Assembly (NCBI GenBank): GCA_900546435.1
Contig: URCQ01000018.1
Coordinates: forward strand, 1 to 53,024
Direction: 5' to 3'
DNA: 53,024 bases
Source: an uncultured Pseudobutyrivibrio sp.
GTDB taxonomy: Bacteria > Bacillota > Clostridia > Lachnospirales > Lachnospiraceae
Within the stretch, counting starts at the first letter, position 1. Each line of letters begins with the position of its first letter. Under the pieces are notes generated by a model. It ran no database searches and was not told the DNA's origin. It was given only the letters and a program-made list of their open reading frames with translations. Made by a program: the position numbers and the translations under genes. Below, one piece after another: positions 41,164-50,039 of the stretch.

Positions 41164-44100
41164 ATGAAAACAATCAGAGCAAGATTTAAAAAAGGTACAG
41201 CGGTAGCACTCACAGCCGCCCTGCTGGCTGGATTAGTGCCGGCATTGCCGGGAGCTGCTGGCAGTGTAAAAGCCGCAGGTGGTACAACCAAGCCACCAAG
41301 TGTATCGACCTATGCTACGAAGGATCAGTTAATGAACGCATTTAATCCGAATACTGATGGTACTGCTACGACCATCGGAAAGCTGGTATTTGGTAAAAAT
41401 ATTAGTAATGAGGCACAGGAATGGTACATCTTAGGAAAGGATAAAGGTGTATCAGGGGAGAATACTATCATCTTTGCCGCAAGTCCGATAGTATATTCGA
41501 CGCAGTTTGAATCAAGTGGAAGCAATAAGAAAGATTTCGATCTATGGTCAGATTGTAATTATGGTGGAGTGCCTGTAACAGAAGTATTTGCAAACCACTA
41601 CGGGGCAAGTAACCTTCGTGGGGAATTAAAGACTATAGCTGAGAATACATCCTACTTCACCGCAGCCGAGCAGGACTTGATGAATAATACTACAGTGACA
41701 ACGAAGGACACGAAGAATCGTAATAACTATACCACTACAGACAAGCTATATGCACTGGCGGCAGACGATTATCGTTCTTCAACCATAAAAGCAGGAAGTT
41801 ATAACAGTACAGTACTTGCCACGAGCAATTACTGGAACAGCGGTGACGCTTTTTGGTTGCGTTCACCTAGAGATGGTTTTGCTGATGCTGCGTTGCTCAC
41901 TTCTTCAGGTTCTTGGGTCAACGGCAAAGAGGTTTACGATTACGGCGCTGTTCAGCCCGCTTCCAATCTGGATCTGTCATCTGTTCTCTTCGCATCTGCT
42001 GCAAAAGCAGCATCATCTGATACAGCAGTGGCAAAAACCATCGCGTCGGGGGAGGCAATGACCTTAAGACTGGATGGAACAGGAAAGGATATTGGTACAG
42101 TAACATATAACACTGCAACAGGTGATATTAAGGCGGTGAAGGACAGTACAGCACAACCTGTGTCACTTGTAGTGCAGGGAAATGACGGAACAAATGATTG
42201 GTATTACAGTAAGAAGATTGGTGCATCAGAGAAGATAAAAACTTCGGAGATTAAGTCTGCACTCAGTTTGACATCAGACATAGACTTATCTGCATGCAAA
42301 ATCTGGCTGGAAATAACCGAGGATAATGTTTCGTATGCGGTAAACGCAGAAAAAGAGATTGAGCGGCATGTGCATTGCGTATGTGGAACAGAGGATGCGA
42401 ACTCTTCCGAGCATGTGCACAAGGATGTGACATGGACGCCGGTATCAGACTTGAATGAGATCACGAAACCTGGTAACTATTATCTGACACAAGATATTGA
42501 GATGAAAGAGACATGGGAGCCGAAATCAGGTGTCGTACTCTGTCTCAATGGACACAGCATATCAAATACATTCAAAGATTACTCACGCCCTAATGATGAA
42601 AAAGCAACGATTCAGATTAACAGTGGAAAATTTACGCTTACAGATTGTAGCCGGGATGAGAATGGAAAGAATAAGGGTAGTGTTACCCATGCAAACGGAA
42701 GTCGTGGAACAGGTGTGACATTCTTTAACACAAATACTTCATTTGACATGTATGGCGGCAATATCAGAGGAAATTATGCTGTACATCATCGTCCGAGGTG
42801 GAATGGCGCCGGGGTATATGTGTCTTTATCCGGATGTCATTTTACTATGTATGGCGGAAGCATTTCCGATAATCAAGGTCATGGGGTATCTGTTGTTGAA
42901 GGGGCAACCTTTACCATGAATGGTGGTAGCATTACAAATAATACGATATCAGGTTCAAGTGGTGCTGGAGTGGTCAATTGTGGAACAGTTGTCATGAATA
43001 AGGGATTGATTTCTAAAAATAGCATAACCGACGGTGATGGCGGAGGAGCTGGCGTCCATAATGGACCGGCTGTACTCAATGCGAATTATAAAAAACCAGT
43101 ATTTGAGATGCGAGGAGGAGAAATTTCTGAGAACACTACCACTACAAAAGGAAGCGGTGGCGGAATATCTAACTTGGATGCCATATGTACCATTACAAGT
43201 GGTAGTATCTGCAGAAATCAAGCAGGAAATGGTGGTGGTGTAAATAACACAGAATCTGTTTTTGAAATGCAGGGTGGAGAAATTATTGGCAACCGTGCAA
43301 ACGGGTATTCCGGAGGCGGTGTTAACAACAACACCGGATTAGCGACGGGTTCCTTTACCATGTCTGGTGGTGTGATCAAAGAAAATCAAGCCGCGCAATA
43401 TGGTGGTGGGGTGGCATGTTATGAATATACTACTACTACTGGTAAAGGCGTATTAACGATTAGCGTTAAAAATGCTGCTGTGATACAGAATAACACGTTA
43501 GAAAATAATAAATCCAGTAATCTGGAATTGCGTGACAATGTTGTACTGACGGATGTGCGGCTGAATGGCTCAAATCAGATTGGCATTTCGACTGAGACAG
43601 CACCAAAAACAGAGAAACCGATTACCATTGCAAATAAAACTGGTCTGATGAACGGCTTGTTTTCGGATCATGCGGCATATGAAATAGCCGAGGAAGATGG
43701 AAAGACCATTTTACAGATGAAAAAATATACAGTAAAACTGGTTTTGCCGGAAGATGGAAGCGTAAGAAAAATCAGTGGCGGTGACTTGGTGCAGAAAGTA
43801 AATGACAATTTTCAGGCGGTGCAATTACAGGCAGATGATGACCATTACTTTAGCGAAGAGAATAAGAGTGCAATGAGACAAGCCGATATATGGGTATCGT
43901 CAACTAGCGGAAATGTCAGCACGATTACGATTTATGTCAGACCTACGGCAGATGTTGAAGTACAGATTTTGGCAACGGAAAAAGCATCGCAGGAAGCACC
44001 GGGAAACATATCTGGAATCGCGCCGACACAAGAAGGTGGCAAGGGTTACCTTAAGGGCGTTGATGCAAAAATGGAGTACCGTGAAAAAGGAACAGATACC

Positions 44101-44940
44101 TGGATTACCTGTCAGGATAACAGTTTAGGTCAGGAAGTTACCGCTGGTAAAACATATGAAGTGCGTAAAAAAGGAGATATTACAAAAAAGGATTCGCCAA
44201 TCATAGAAGTGTTTGTTCCGAACAAAGAAAATGTGACACCGGATCCAGAACCAAATCCAAATCCGACACCAAATCCGGAACCAACCCCGAATCCGGAACC
44301 AACGCCGAGTCCGGAACCAACACCAAATCCAGAACCGGAACCGACACCGACACCGGCTCCAACTCCTGAAAAGCCGGTAATGAAGGATGGAGATAATGGA
44401 CAATATACTGAGGGCAAAATGGAAACACTCACTTTCCGTTCCAGTGCACCATTGAGCGATTTTCAGGCGGTTTATGTAGATGGTGTTATCGTAGACAGAT
44501 CACATTATGAATTGGCATCGGGCAGTACCATCGTACGTTTGAGGAAGGAATTCTTAGATAGTTTGGCAGAGGGAATACACACGCTGGAAATCCGTTCAAC
44601 CGGTGGAATAGCCACAGCAAATTTCACAGTTGTTAAAGCTACAGAATCGGGAAGTGGTACAGGTAGTGGTGGAACAACTGGTGGTACAGGAAATGGAACT
44701 ACTACAGGCGCTGGCGGTACAACAGGCTCTGCTACAACACCAACCCCTTCCACCCCAACCGCAGGCATTACAAATGTCCAGCCAAATGGTGGAACGCAGG
44801 CAGCACCGAAAACAACAGTAAATGCTAAAGCACCGGTAACCGGAGAAACTTCACCGGTATCTTGCATGGTACTTGCCCTCATTATTGTTGGTGGATTTGC
44901 ACTTTTGATTGCAGAATTGCGCAAGGCACACAGAGCATAA
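41164..44940 (+). CDS. Large beta-helix surface protein with CBM_X2-like domain and wall anchor
   Basis: A 1258-residue exported protein. A signal peptide (about 1-38, ending SVKAA) is followed by a DUF6273-like region (about 60-280; WYILGKD and FWLRSP motifs). Next come a Cys/His motif HVHCVCG near 402 and a right-handed beta-helix of about ten turns marked by MYGGSIS, MNGGSITNN, MRGGEISEN and GGGV(N) repeats (about 420-770). A Pro-rich spacer (PNPEPTP repeats, about 1025-1070) leads to an Ig-like CBM_X2-type domain (TFRSSAPLSDFQAVYVDG, about 1080-1155). The end is Gly/Thr-rich, then KAPVTGE, a transmembrane helix and a basic tail. It probably sits on the cell wall and binds glycans or host material; the ligand is unknown. 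AGGAG precedes the ATG. Confidence 0.82.
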   Translation: MKTIRARFKKGTAVALTAALLAGLVPALPGAAGSVKAAGGTTKPPSVSTYATKDQLMNAFNPNTDGTATTIGKLVFGKNISNEAQEWYILGKDKGVSGENTIIFAASPIVYSTQFESSGSNKKDFDLWSDCNYGGVPVTEVFANHYGASNLRGELKTIAENTSYFTAAEQDLMNNTTVTTKDTKNRNNYTTTDKLYALAADDYRSSTIKAGSYNSTVLATSNYWNSGDAFWLRSPRDGFADAALLTSSGSWVNGKEVYDYGAVQPASNLDLSSVLFASAAKAASSDTAVAKTIASGEAMTLRLDGTGKDIGTVTYNTATGDIKAVKDSTAQPVSLVVQGNDGTNDWYYSKKIGASEKIKTSEIKSALSLTSDIDLSACKIWLEITEDNVSYAVNAEKEIERHVHCVCGTEDANSSEHVHKDVTWTPVSDLNEITKPGNYYLTQDIEMKETWEPKSGVVLCLNGHSISNTFKDYSRPNDEKATIQINSGKFTLTDCSRDENGKNKGSVTHANGSRGTGVTFFNTNTSFDMYGGNIRGNYAVHHRPRWNGAGVYVSLSGCHFTMYGGSISDNQGHGVSVVEGATFTMNGGSITNNTISGSSGAGVVNCGTVVMNKGLISKNSITDGDGGGAGVHNGPAVLNANYKKPVFEMRGGEISENTTTTKGSGGGISNLDAICTITSGSICRNQAGNGGGVNNTESVFEMQGGEIIGNRANGYSGGGVNNNTGLATGSFTMSGGVIKENQAAQYGGGVACYEYTTTTGKGVLTISVKNAAVIQNNTLENNKSSNLELRDNVVLTDVRLNGSNQIGISTETAPKTEKPITIANKTGLMNGLFSDHAAYEIAEEDGKTILQMKKYTVKLVLPEDGSVRKISGGDLVQKVNDNFQAVQLQADDDHYFSEENKSAMRQADIWVSSTSGNVSTITIYVRPTADVEVQILATEKASQEAPGNISGIAPTQEGGKGYLKGVDAKMEYREKGTDTWITCQDNSLGQEVTAGKTYEVRKKGDITKKDSPIIEVFVPNKENVTPDPEPNPNPTPNPEPTPNPEPTPSPEPTPNPEPEPTPTPAPTPEKPVMKDGDNGQYTEGKMETLTFRSSAPLSDFQAVYVDGVIVDRSHYELASGSTIVRLRKEFLDSLAEGIHTLEIRSTGGIATANFTVVKATESGSGTGSGGTTGGTGNGTTTGAGGTTGSATTPTPSTPTAGITNVQPNGGTQAAPKTTVNAKAPVTGETSPVSCMVLALIIVGGFALLIAELRKAHRA
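44236..44376 (+). repeat. Pro-rich tandem repeat (PNPEPTP-type) inside the surface gene
   Basis: Codons of the pattern CCA-AAT-CCG-GAA-CCA-ACA repeat about seven times with small changes. The product is a stiff wall-spanning linker. Such repeats easily change length by slippage. Confidence 0.8.
44721..44918 (+). repeat. Direct repeat, copy 1 (3' end of surface gene)
   Basis: About 198 bases that recur at 47735-47932 with few changes, encoding the Thr/Pro linker, KAPVTGE and the membrane anchor. Many substitutions are in third positions. This points to recent duplication or gene conversion of the anchor module. Confidence 0.88.
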
Positions 44941-44958
44941 ATGTAATATTGTATAAGA

Positions 44959-44998
44959 CCACTACCTTGTAAAACATTGCGAGGTAGTGGCCTTTTTT
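44959..44998 (+). terminator. Terminator after the second surface gene
   Basis: Stem CCACTACCT / AGGTAGTGG (9 bp) with a 14-base loop, followed by CC and six T. It closes the first surface-protein operon just before promoter copy 2. Confidence 0.85.
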
Positions 44999-45001
44999 AT
45001 T

Positions 45002-45078
45002 ACTTTTCACACCCCAAAAACGACACTTCGCGCCGAGCAAAATTTTAAGCCCCAAAATTCGGTATGATAGATGTAAGA
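45002..45078 (+). promoter_or_regulatory. LytTR-type promoter module, copy 2
   Basis: Repeats ACTTTTCAC (45002-45010) and ACACTTCGC (45023-45031), 21 bp apart, then TATGAT at 45063-45068 with a poor -35. From 45005 it aligns without gaps to 39965-40038, seven differences in 74 bases. It drives the third surface gene. Confidence 0.7.
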
Positions 45079-45134
45079 AAAGGTGGATGGAAAGAAAACC
45101 GACACCAAAGGGAACGGAAAAAAGGAGAACGCTT

Positions 45135-47966
45135 ATGAAAAAGACATTTGGAAAAATACTTGGTGCTTTCTTATGTTTAGGAATGGTGCTTGGACTTATG
45201 CCAAGTCAGGCATTGCAGGTAAAGGCAGCTGATGAACACAAGCATTGCGTATGTGGAGCAACGCATAAAGATGTTGGCGACCATACGTCGGAAACAGAAA
45301 TCACATTTGAGGCATGGACAAAAACGAATAGCCTGCCGGATACAGCGGGGAATTACTATCTGGAAAATGATGTCGTACTTAATGTGCCGACAGATGCGGA
45401 GGAAATGTATCGTGGCTGGCAAGTGCCTGATGGTGTAGTACTTTGTTTAAACGGTCATAGTATTACAGCGACAGGTAGGAATCTGAGTAATGATATTTTC
45501 GTAACGAGTAATACTACATTTACAATGACGGATTGTCAGAATACAGGCAGGGTTACGCATGCTAAGAATGCGGATGGAATAACATATACAGGTAGTGCTA
45601 TAAATGTCAGCGGGGGAACCTTCAATATGTATGGAGGATCAATTACTGGAAACGATGCTACAAGTAATAATCCATCTGATGGTAGAAATTGTGGTGGTGG
45701 CGTGTATTTATCTGGAACCTTTAAAATGTATGGTGGCTCGATTACCAACAATCATTCGGCTAGTGATGGTGGCGGCGTGTATATACCGAAACAGTGGGGC
45801 TGTTATTTTTATATGTATGGCGGAAATATCACAGATAATACTACGGGAAAAGAAGGCGGTGGAGTGTATGCTGTTAGTGATATGACAGTGTCAGGTAATG
45901 CCAACATCACTGGTAATAAAAAGGCAGATGGTAGTGTAAGTAATGTTGGCCTATATACAACCAATAGTGGTAAGACCAAGACCATTAAAATTGATGGAGA
46001 TATGAATGGTACGATTGGTGTGTACACGGATAGAGTGGTGCCAACTGCTGAAAATCCGGTTGTTATTGTTCAAGGAGCAACTGCAAATAAGGACTATAGT
46101 AATATTATTACCAGTGATAGCGCTAACTATAAGATTATGCGCGATAGTAGTGATCCTACGAAACTGGTGTTAACAGGGAAGGACGCAACAGAACCGGCAC
46201 CTACGGAACATACACACTGTGTCTGTGGTACGAACAATTTAAGTACGAAGGGTCACAGCTGTAATAAGAATCAGGTATGGACGGGTATTGATGATTTATC
46301 GGAAATTACAGCAGGTGGATATTATTACTTAAAACAGGATGTGACAATCACATCTACGAATACATACAGTAGTGTATATACAAGCGGAAATCAGTATTGT
46401 GGATTGAAAATATCAGGCGATGTTGCACTCTGTTTGAATGGTCATAGTATTATCATGCAAAATCCAGAAGGAGTAACAGATGATGTGGATGCTGTTATGG
46501 TTGAGGGACATTTCGTGCTGACAGATTGTCAAGGTACGGGAACGATTAAGCATGCAAAGAATTTATCAGGAGAAACATACCAAGGAAAAGGTGTAAAAGT
46601 ACAGGGTGGTACATTTGATATGTATGCCGGTACTATTACAGGCAATACATCAGAATATGATACGGGCGGAAGCGGTGTCAGTGTAGAAGGAGTGAAAGAA
46701 GCGGGCAAATCCAGCATATTTCATATGTATGGTGGAACAATCAGCGGAAATATAGCCAAAAATGGCGGTGGTGTTGAAGTTACCCGTAGCGTTTATAATG
46801 GACCGTCAGAATTTCATATGTATGGAGGAACAATTACAGGTAATACCGCAGATAGTACATGGTCTAGTTATGGTAATGGCGGTGGAGTATACGTCAGCTG
46901 GACAGCAAAGTTTTTCATGAATGGTGGTAAAATATGTGGTAACACGGCAACTTATCAAGGCGGCGGGGTATATGGATCAGCATTAGCAAGAGCAAATGCT
47001 TATGATACCGGTGGAGCAGCAGAACTAAATGTTTCCGGTAGTGCCACAGTTATAGACAATAAGGCTGGTGGTAAAACTAACAATGTTTATATGACAAGTT
47101 CTACACAAAAAAGTGGTTATGAAACGTTATATGTGAAACTAGATATATCAGATCCATTCAGTGGCATCATAGGTGTATCGACAGAAGACAAACCTGTGGC
47201 TGGAAAACCTGTTGTTGCTGCAGCAAGTGCAACACCTGGTGTAGATTACAGCAAGCATATTGTCAGTGATGATACGCAATACAAGATACGCCATGTAGGG
47301 TATATGCTTATGCTGACAACAGCCGATGAACCAAATCATCAGCATACATGGGATGAAGGAAAAATAACAAAACAGCCAACAACAAGTGAGGAAGGTGTGA
47401 AGACATATACTTGTACGGCATGTGGAGCAACCAAAACTGAGCCAATCGAAAAATTGGTTTCAAACACCTATAAAATAATCGATGGAGCCAATGGTAAACA
47501 TACCATTGGTAAGGATGGGACATTGACCTTCCGCTCTAATGCTCCATTCAGTGAATTCGTAGCTGTATTGGTCGATGGTGTAAAAGTGGATCGATCCAAT
47601 TATGATGTGTCGGAAGGTAGTACGATTGTACGGCTGAAACAGTCTTTCCTTGACACGTTATCCAAGGGAAGTCACACGATTGCTATTCAGTCAATCGGTG
47701 GAACAGCAGCAACAAACTTTTCGGTTGCAGAAACAACAGGCTCTGCCACAACACCAACACCATCCACCCCAACCGCAGGCATTACAAATGTCCAGCCAAA
47801 TGGTGGAACGCAGGCAGCACAGAAAACAACAGTGAATGCAAAAGCACCGGTAACCGGAGAAGCTTCACCGGTATCTTGTGTGGTACTTGCCCTCATTATT
47901 GTTGGTGGATTTGCGCTTTTGATTGCAGAACTTCGCAGAAGTCGACAGATGCAAAAGAAGCACTAA
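45135..47966 (+). CDS. Large beta-helix surface protein with two tandem modules and wall anchor
   Basis: A 943-residue exported protein. The signal peptide (ALQVKAA, about 1-31) resembles that of the first surface protein. Two modules follow, each starting with HxHCVCG (near 34 and 385), then a beta-helix with MYGGSITGN / MYGGTISGN turns, and closing with an IGV(Y/S)T...NPVV or KPVV segment. A zinc-ribbon-like stretch (HQHTWDEG...CTACGATK, about 735-775), a CBM_X2-like Ig domain (TFRSNAPFSEFVAVLVDG, about 795-870), a Thr/Pro linker, KAPVTGE, a transmembrane helix and KKH end the protein. The last 65 residues are nearly identical to the second surface protein. AAAGGAG lies 7 bases before the ATG. 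An adhesin or glycan-binding role is likely but unproven. Confidence 0.83.
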   Translation: MKKTFGKILGAFLCLGMVLGLMPSQALQVKAADEHKHCVCGATHKDVGDHTSETEITFEAWTKTNSLPDTAGNYYLENDVVLNVPTDAEEMYRGWQVPDGVVLCLNGHSITATGRNLSNDIFVTSNTTFTMTDCQNTGRVTHAKNADGITYTGSAINVSGGTFNMYGGSITGNDATSNNPSDGRNCGGGVYLSGTFKMYGGSITNNHSASDGGGVYIPKQWGCYFYMYGGNITDNTTGKEGGGVYAVSDMTVSGNANITGNKKADGSVSNVGLYTTNSGKTKTIKIDGDMNGTIGVYTDRVVPTAENPVVIVQGATANKDYSNIITSDSANYKIMRDSSDPTKLVLTGKDATEPAPTEHTHCVCGTNNLSTKGHSCNKNQVWTGIDDLSEITAGGYYYLKQDVTITSTNTYSSVYTSGNQYCGLKISGDVALCLNGHSIIMQNPEGVTDDVDAVMVEGHFVLTDCQGTGTIKHAKNLSGETYQGKGVKVQGGTFDMYAGTITGNTSEYDTGGSGVSVEGVKEAGKSSIFHMYGGTISGNIAKNGGGVEVTRSVYNGPSEFHMYGGTITGNTADSTWSSYGNGGGVYVSWTAKFFMNGGKICGNTATYQGGGVYGSALARANAYDTGGAAELNVSGSATVIDNKAGGKTNNVYMTSSTQKSGYETLYVKLDISDPFSGIIGVSTEDKPVAGKPVVAAASATPGVDYSKHIVSDDTQYKIRHVGYMLMLTTADEPNHQHTWDEGKITKQPTTSEEGVKTYTCTACGATKTEPIEKLVSNTYKIIDGANGKHTIGKDGTLTFRSNAPFSEFVAVLVDGVKVDRSNYDVSEGSTIVRLKQSFLDTLSKGSHTIAIQSIGGTAATNFSVAETTGSATTPTPSTPTAGITNVQPNGGTQAAQKTTVNAKAPVTGEASPVSCVVLALIIVGGFALLIAELRRSRQMQKKH
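47735..47932 (+). repeat. Direct repeat, copy 2 (3' end of surface gene)
   Basis: Partner of the copy at 44721-44918, 3014 bases downstream and in the same orientation. Recombination between the two would fuse the second and third surface proteins in frame and remove promoter copy 2. Confidence 0.88.
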
Positions 47967-48002
47967 AATTGTTGATAAAAAATAAATAAATTGTAACAAA
48001 AC

Positions 48003-48065
48003 ACAGTCATTTCCTGCAGGATTGAGGTAACCCTCACACCTCATAGCAGGAAATGGCTGTTTTTG
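48003..48065 (+). terminator. Strong terminator after the third surface gene
   Basis: A 15-bp stem (ACAGTCATTTCCTGC / GCAGGAAATGGCTGT, one G-U) with an inner GAGGT/ACCTC stem and a T-run. A TATAAT at 48069-48074 directly behind probably starts the transporter gene, though its -35 is poor. Confidence 0.85.
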
Positions 48066-48117
48066 TGGTATAATCAGAGAGAAGTTTCTACAAATACAAC
48101 CGAGGAGAAAACACAAT

Positions 48118-48981
48118 ATGTGGATAATGTTTGCGTTTGGATCTGCTTTGTTTGCAGGTCTTACGGCGATTTTGGCAAAATGCGGAATAAGAAATACGGA
48201 CTCCAATGTTGCAACAGCACTGCGTACCATAGTAGTGCTTGTATTTTCATGGCTCATGGTATTTGTGACTGGTGCACAAAGCGGTATGAACAGCATTTCC
48301 ATGAAAACGATGGTATTTCTGGTGCTATCGGGTGTTGCAACCGGAGCATCATGGCTGTGCTATTTTAAGGCGCTGCAGCTTGGAAATGTGAATAAAGTAA
48401 CACCGATTGACAAATCAAGTACGGTTTTGACGATGTTTTTAGCGTTTGTGCTGCTGGGCGAAGAGCTGACATGGATGAAAGCAGTTGCAATGGTCAGCAT
48501 TGGCATTGGTACATACATGATGATTCAAAAAAAGCAGACAGAAGAGAAAAAAGAAGATAAAAAGTGGTTGCTCTATGCAATCGGTTCTGCGGTATTTGCG
48601 AGTCTGACTTCGATTCTTGGAAAGATAGGAATTTCTGAGATCAATTCTAATCTTGGAACTGCAATCCGTACGATTGTGGTGCTTGTTATGGCGTGGATTG
48701 TGGTCTTCGTTACAAGAAAGCAGTATACGATCAAAGATATTGACAAAAAAAGCTGGATTTTTCTGGTGTTATCCGGTGTTGCAACCGGAGGCTCCTGGTT
48801 GTGTTATTACCGGGCATTGCAGACCGGACCGGCAAGCGTCGTTGTTCCAATCGATAAACTCAGCATCCTTGTAACTATTGCATTTTCTTACATTGTGTTC
48901 CGTGAAAAACTGACAGCAAAAGCAGGGATAGGTCTGGTACTGATTGTGGCGGGAACACTTCTATTGCTCCAATCGACATAG
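48118..48981 (+). CDS. EamA/DMT-family transporter
   Basis: A 287-residue integral membrane protein of the drug/metabolite transporter superfamily with ten hydrophobic segments in two EamA halves. The halves are unusually alike: GSALFAGLTAILAKCGI against GSAVFASLTSILGKIGI, and FLVLSGVATGASWLCYFKAL against FLVLSGVATGGSWLCYYRAL, showing the ancestral duplication. A short Lys/Glu loop (EEKKEDKK) joins them. The substrate is not predictable; family members move amino acids, sugars, nucleotide derivatives or drugs. GAGGAG precedes the ATG by about 11 bases. It appears monocistronic. Confidence 0.9.
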   Translation: MWIMFAFGSALFAGLTAILAKCGIRNTDSNVATALRTIVVLVFSWLMVFVTGAQSGMNSISMKTMVFLVLSGVATGASWLCYFKALQLGNVNKVTPIDKSSTVLTMFLAFVLLGEELTWMKAVAMVSIGIGTYMMIQKKQTEEKKEDKKWLLYAIGSAVFASLTSILGKIGISEINSNLGTAIRTIVVLVMAWIVVFVTRKQYTIKDIDKKSWIFLVLSGVATGGSWLCYYRALQTGPASVVVPIDKLSILVTIAFSYIVFREKLTAKAGIGLVLIVAGTLLLLQST

Positions 48982-49142
48982 ATAACCAGCAATATGGTTC
49001 TGTGCATGGAGCTTTTTGTTTTCTCGATAAACGGGCGGTAATATGATACAATATTAATCATGAGTATTGGGTTATGGTTAATGGGAAAAAAGTTATAATT
49101 GAATTTAGAAAATAAAAGATGATTGCATAGGAGGATGTGCAT

Positions 49143-50021
49143 ATGCATTATGAGAAGATTCATTATCCAGACAACGAAAAGGTCTGGATGGAGTGTTACA
49201 TACAAGATAGTGGCTTGAAACTGGGGCAGGAACAGATGCGTCCGGCAGTGGTGATTTGCCCGGGTGGAGGCTATGTGTATTTATCACCACGCGAGGCGGA
49301 GCCAGTAGCATTGGCATATGCAGCAAAAGGAATACAGGCATTTGTTTTGCACTATTCGTTGGGATGGGATGTTAAAGGATTTCAACCTTTAAACGAAATG
49401 GATTGGGCAATTGGTTTGATACGTTCCCATGCGAAAGAATGGTATGTGGATGCGGATAAAATTCTTGCCTGTGGATTTTCCGCAGGTGGGCATTTAGCGT
49501 TGTCGAGTGGTTTGCTTGGCAAAAATCGCCCGAATGGTTTGATTTTGGGTTATCCAGCTACGGATATGAGTGGTAAGGGTTCGGAATTGATGCAGATGCT
49601 TTTTACAGGAGGAAAAGAGCTCACAGAGGAAGAGCGTGTGTGGCTGAATCCAGTGCAGGCTGTGACAAAGGATGCACCACCGCTTTTCATGTTTACGACA
49701 GCGGAGGATACACTTACAAGAAAATCAACGTTAGATCTTGTGATGGCCTATGAAGACCAGAACTGTCTGTTGGAATATCATCTTTTTCAGAAAGGACCAC
49801 ATGGCTATAGTCTTGCGAACGAAGCATGCGCAGACGGTTCGTCACAAGTGATTAATCCACATGTGGAAAAATGGCTGGATCTTTCCGTGGAATGGCTTTT
49901 TAGTGTGTTTGGCGAGCTGGAATTTCAGGATGTTTCAACCAGTCACATTATGGAGGCAATCAAAGAGTTAGGGATTCCGATGCCACAGGAAGTTACGGGA
50001 AAAGATATAGAAAATGCGTGA
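49143..50021 (+). CDS. Alpha/beta hydrolase, acetyl-esterase-like
   Basis: A 292-residue alpha/beta hydrolase of the esterase/lipase (Aes/BD-FAE-like) group. CPGGGYVYLSPRE (39-51) is the oxyanion-hole loop in the HGGG position, GFSAGGHLAL (111-120) holds the nucleophile Ser113, and TAEDTL with Asp near 225 and GPHGY with His near 255 complete the likely triad. Relatives remove acetyl or feruloyl groups from polysaccharides or small esters. There is no signal peptide, so it is cytoplasmic. The ATG at 49143 has AGGAGG 8 bases upstream; a GTG two codons earlier is too close. The C-terminal 30 residues form an extension. The substrate is not known. Confidence 0.88.
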   Translation: MHYEKIHYPDNEKVWMECYIQDSGLKLGQEQMRPAVVICPGGGYVYLSPREAEPVALAYAAKGIQAFVLHYSLGWDVKGFQPLNEMDWAIGLIRSHAKEWYVDADKILACGFSAGGHLALSSGLLGKNRPNGLILGYPATDMSGKGSELMQMLFTGGKELTEEERVWLNPVQAVTKDAPPLFMFTTAEDTLTRKSTLDLVMAYEDQNCLLEYHLFQKGPHGYSLANEACADGSSQVINPHVEKWLDLSVEWLFSVFGELEFQDVSTSHIMEAIKELGIPMPQEVTGKDIENA

Positions 50022-50039
50022 GAACATAAGGAGATACAA

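Noticed and set aside
44236..44376. Tandem repeats as a possible CRISPR array
   Set aside because: The period is short and codon-based, has no spacers and is in frame with a surface protein; no cas genes are near.
44130..44432. Long minus-strand frames rich in Gly/Val/Ser opposite the Pro-rich part of the surface gene
   Set aside because: They are the antisense reading of a codon-repeated linker; no ribosome site and no family resemblance.
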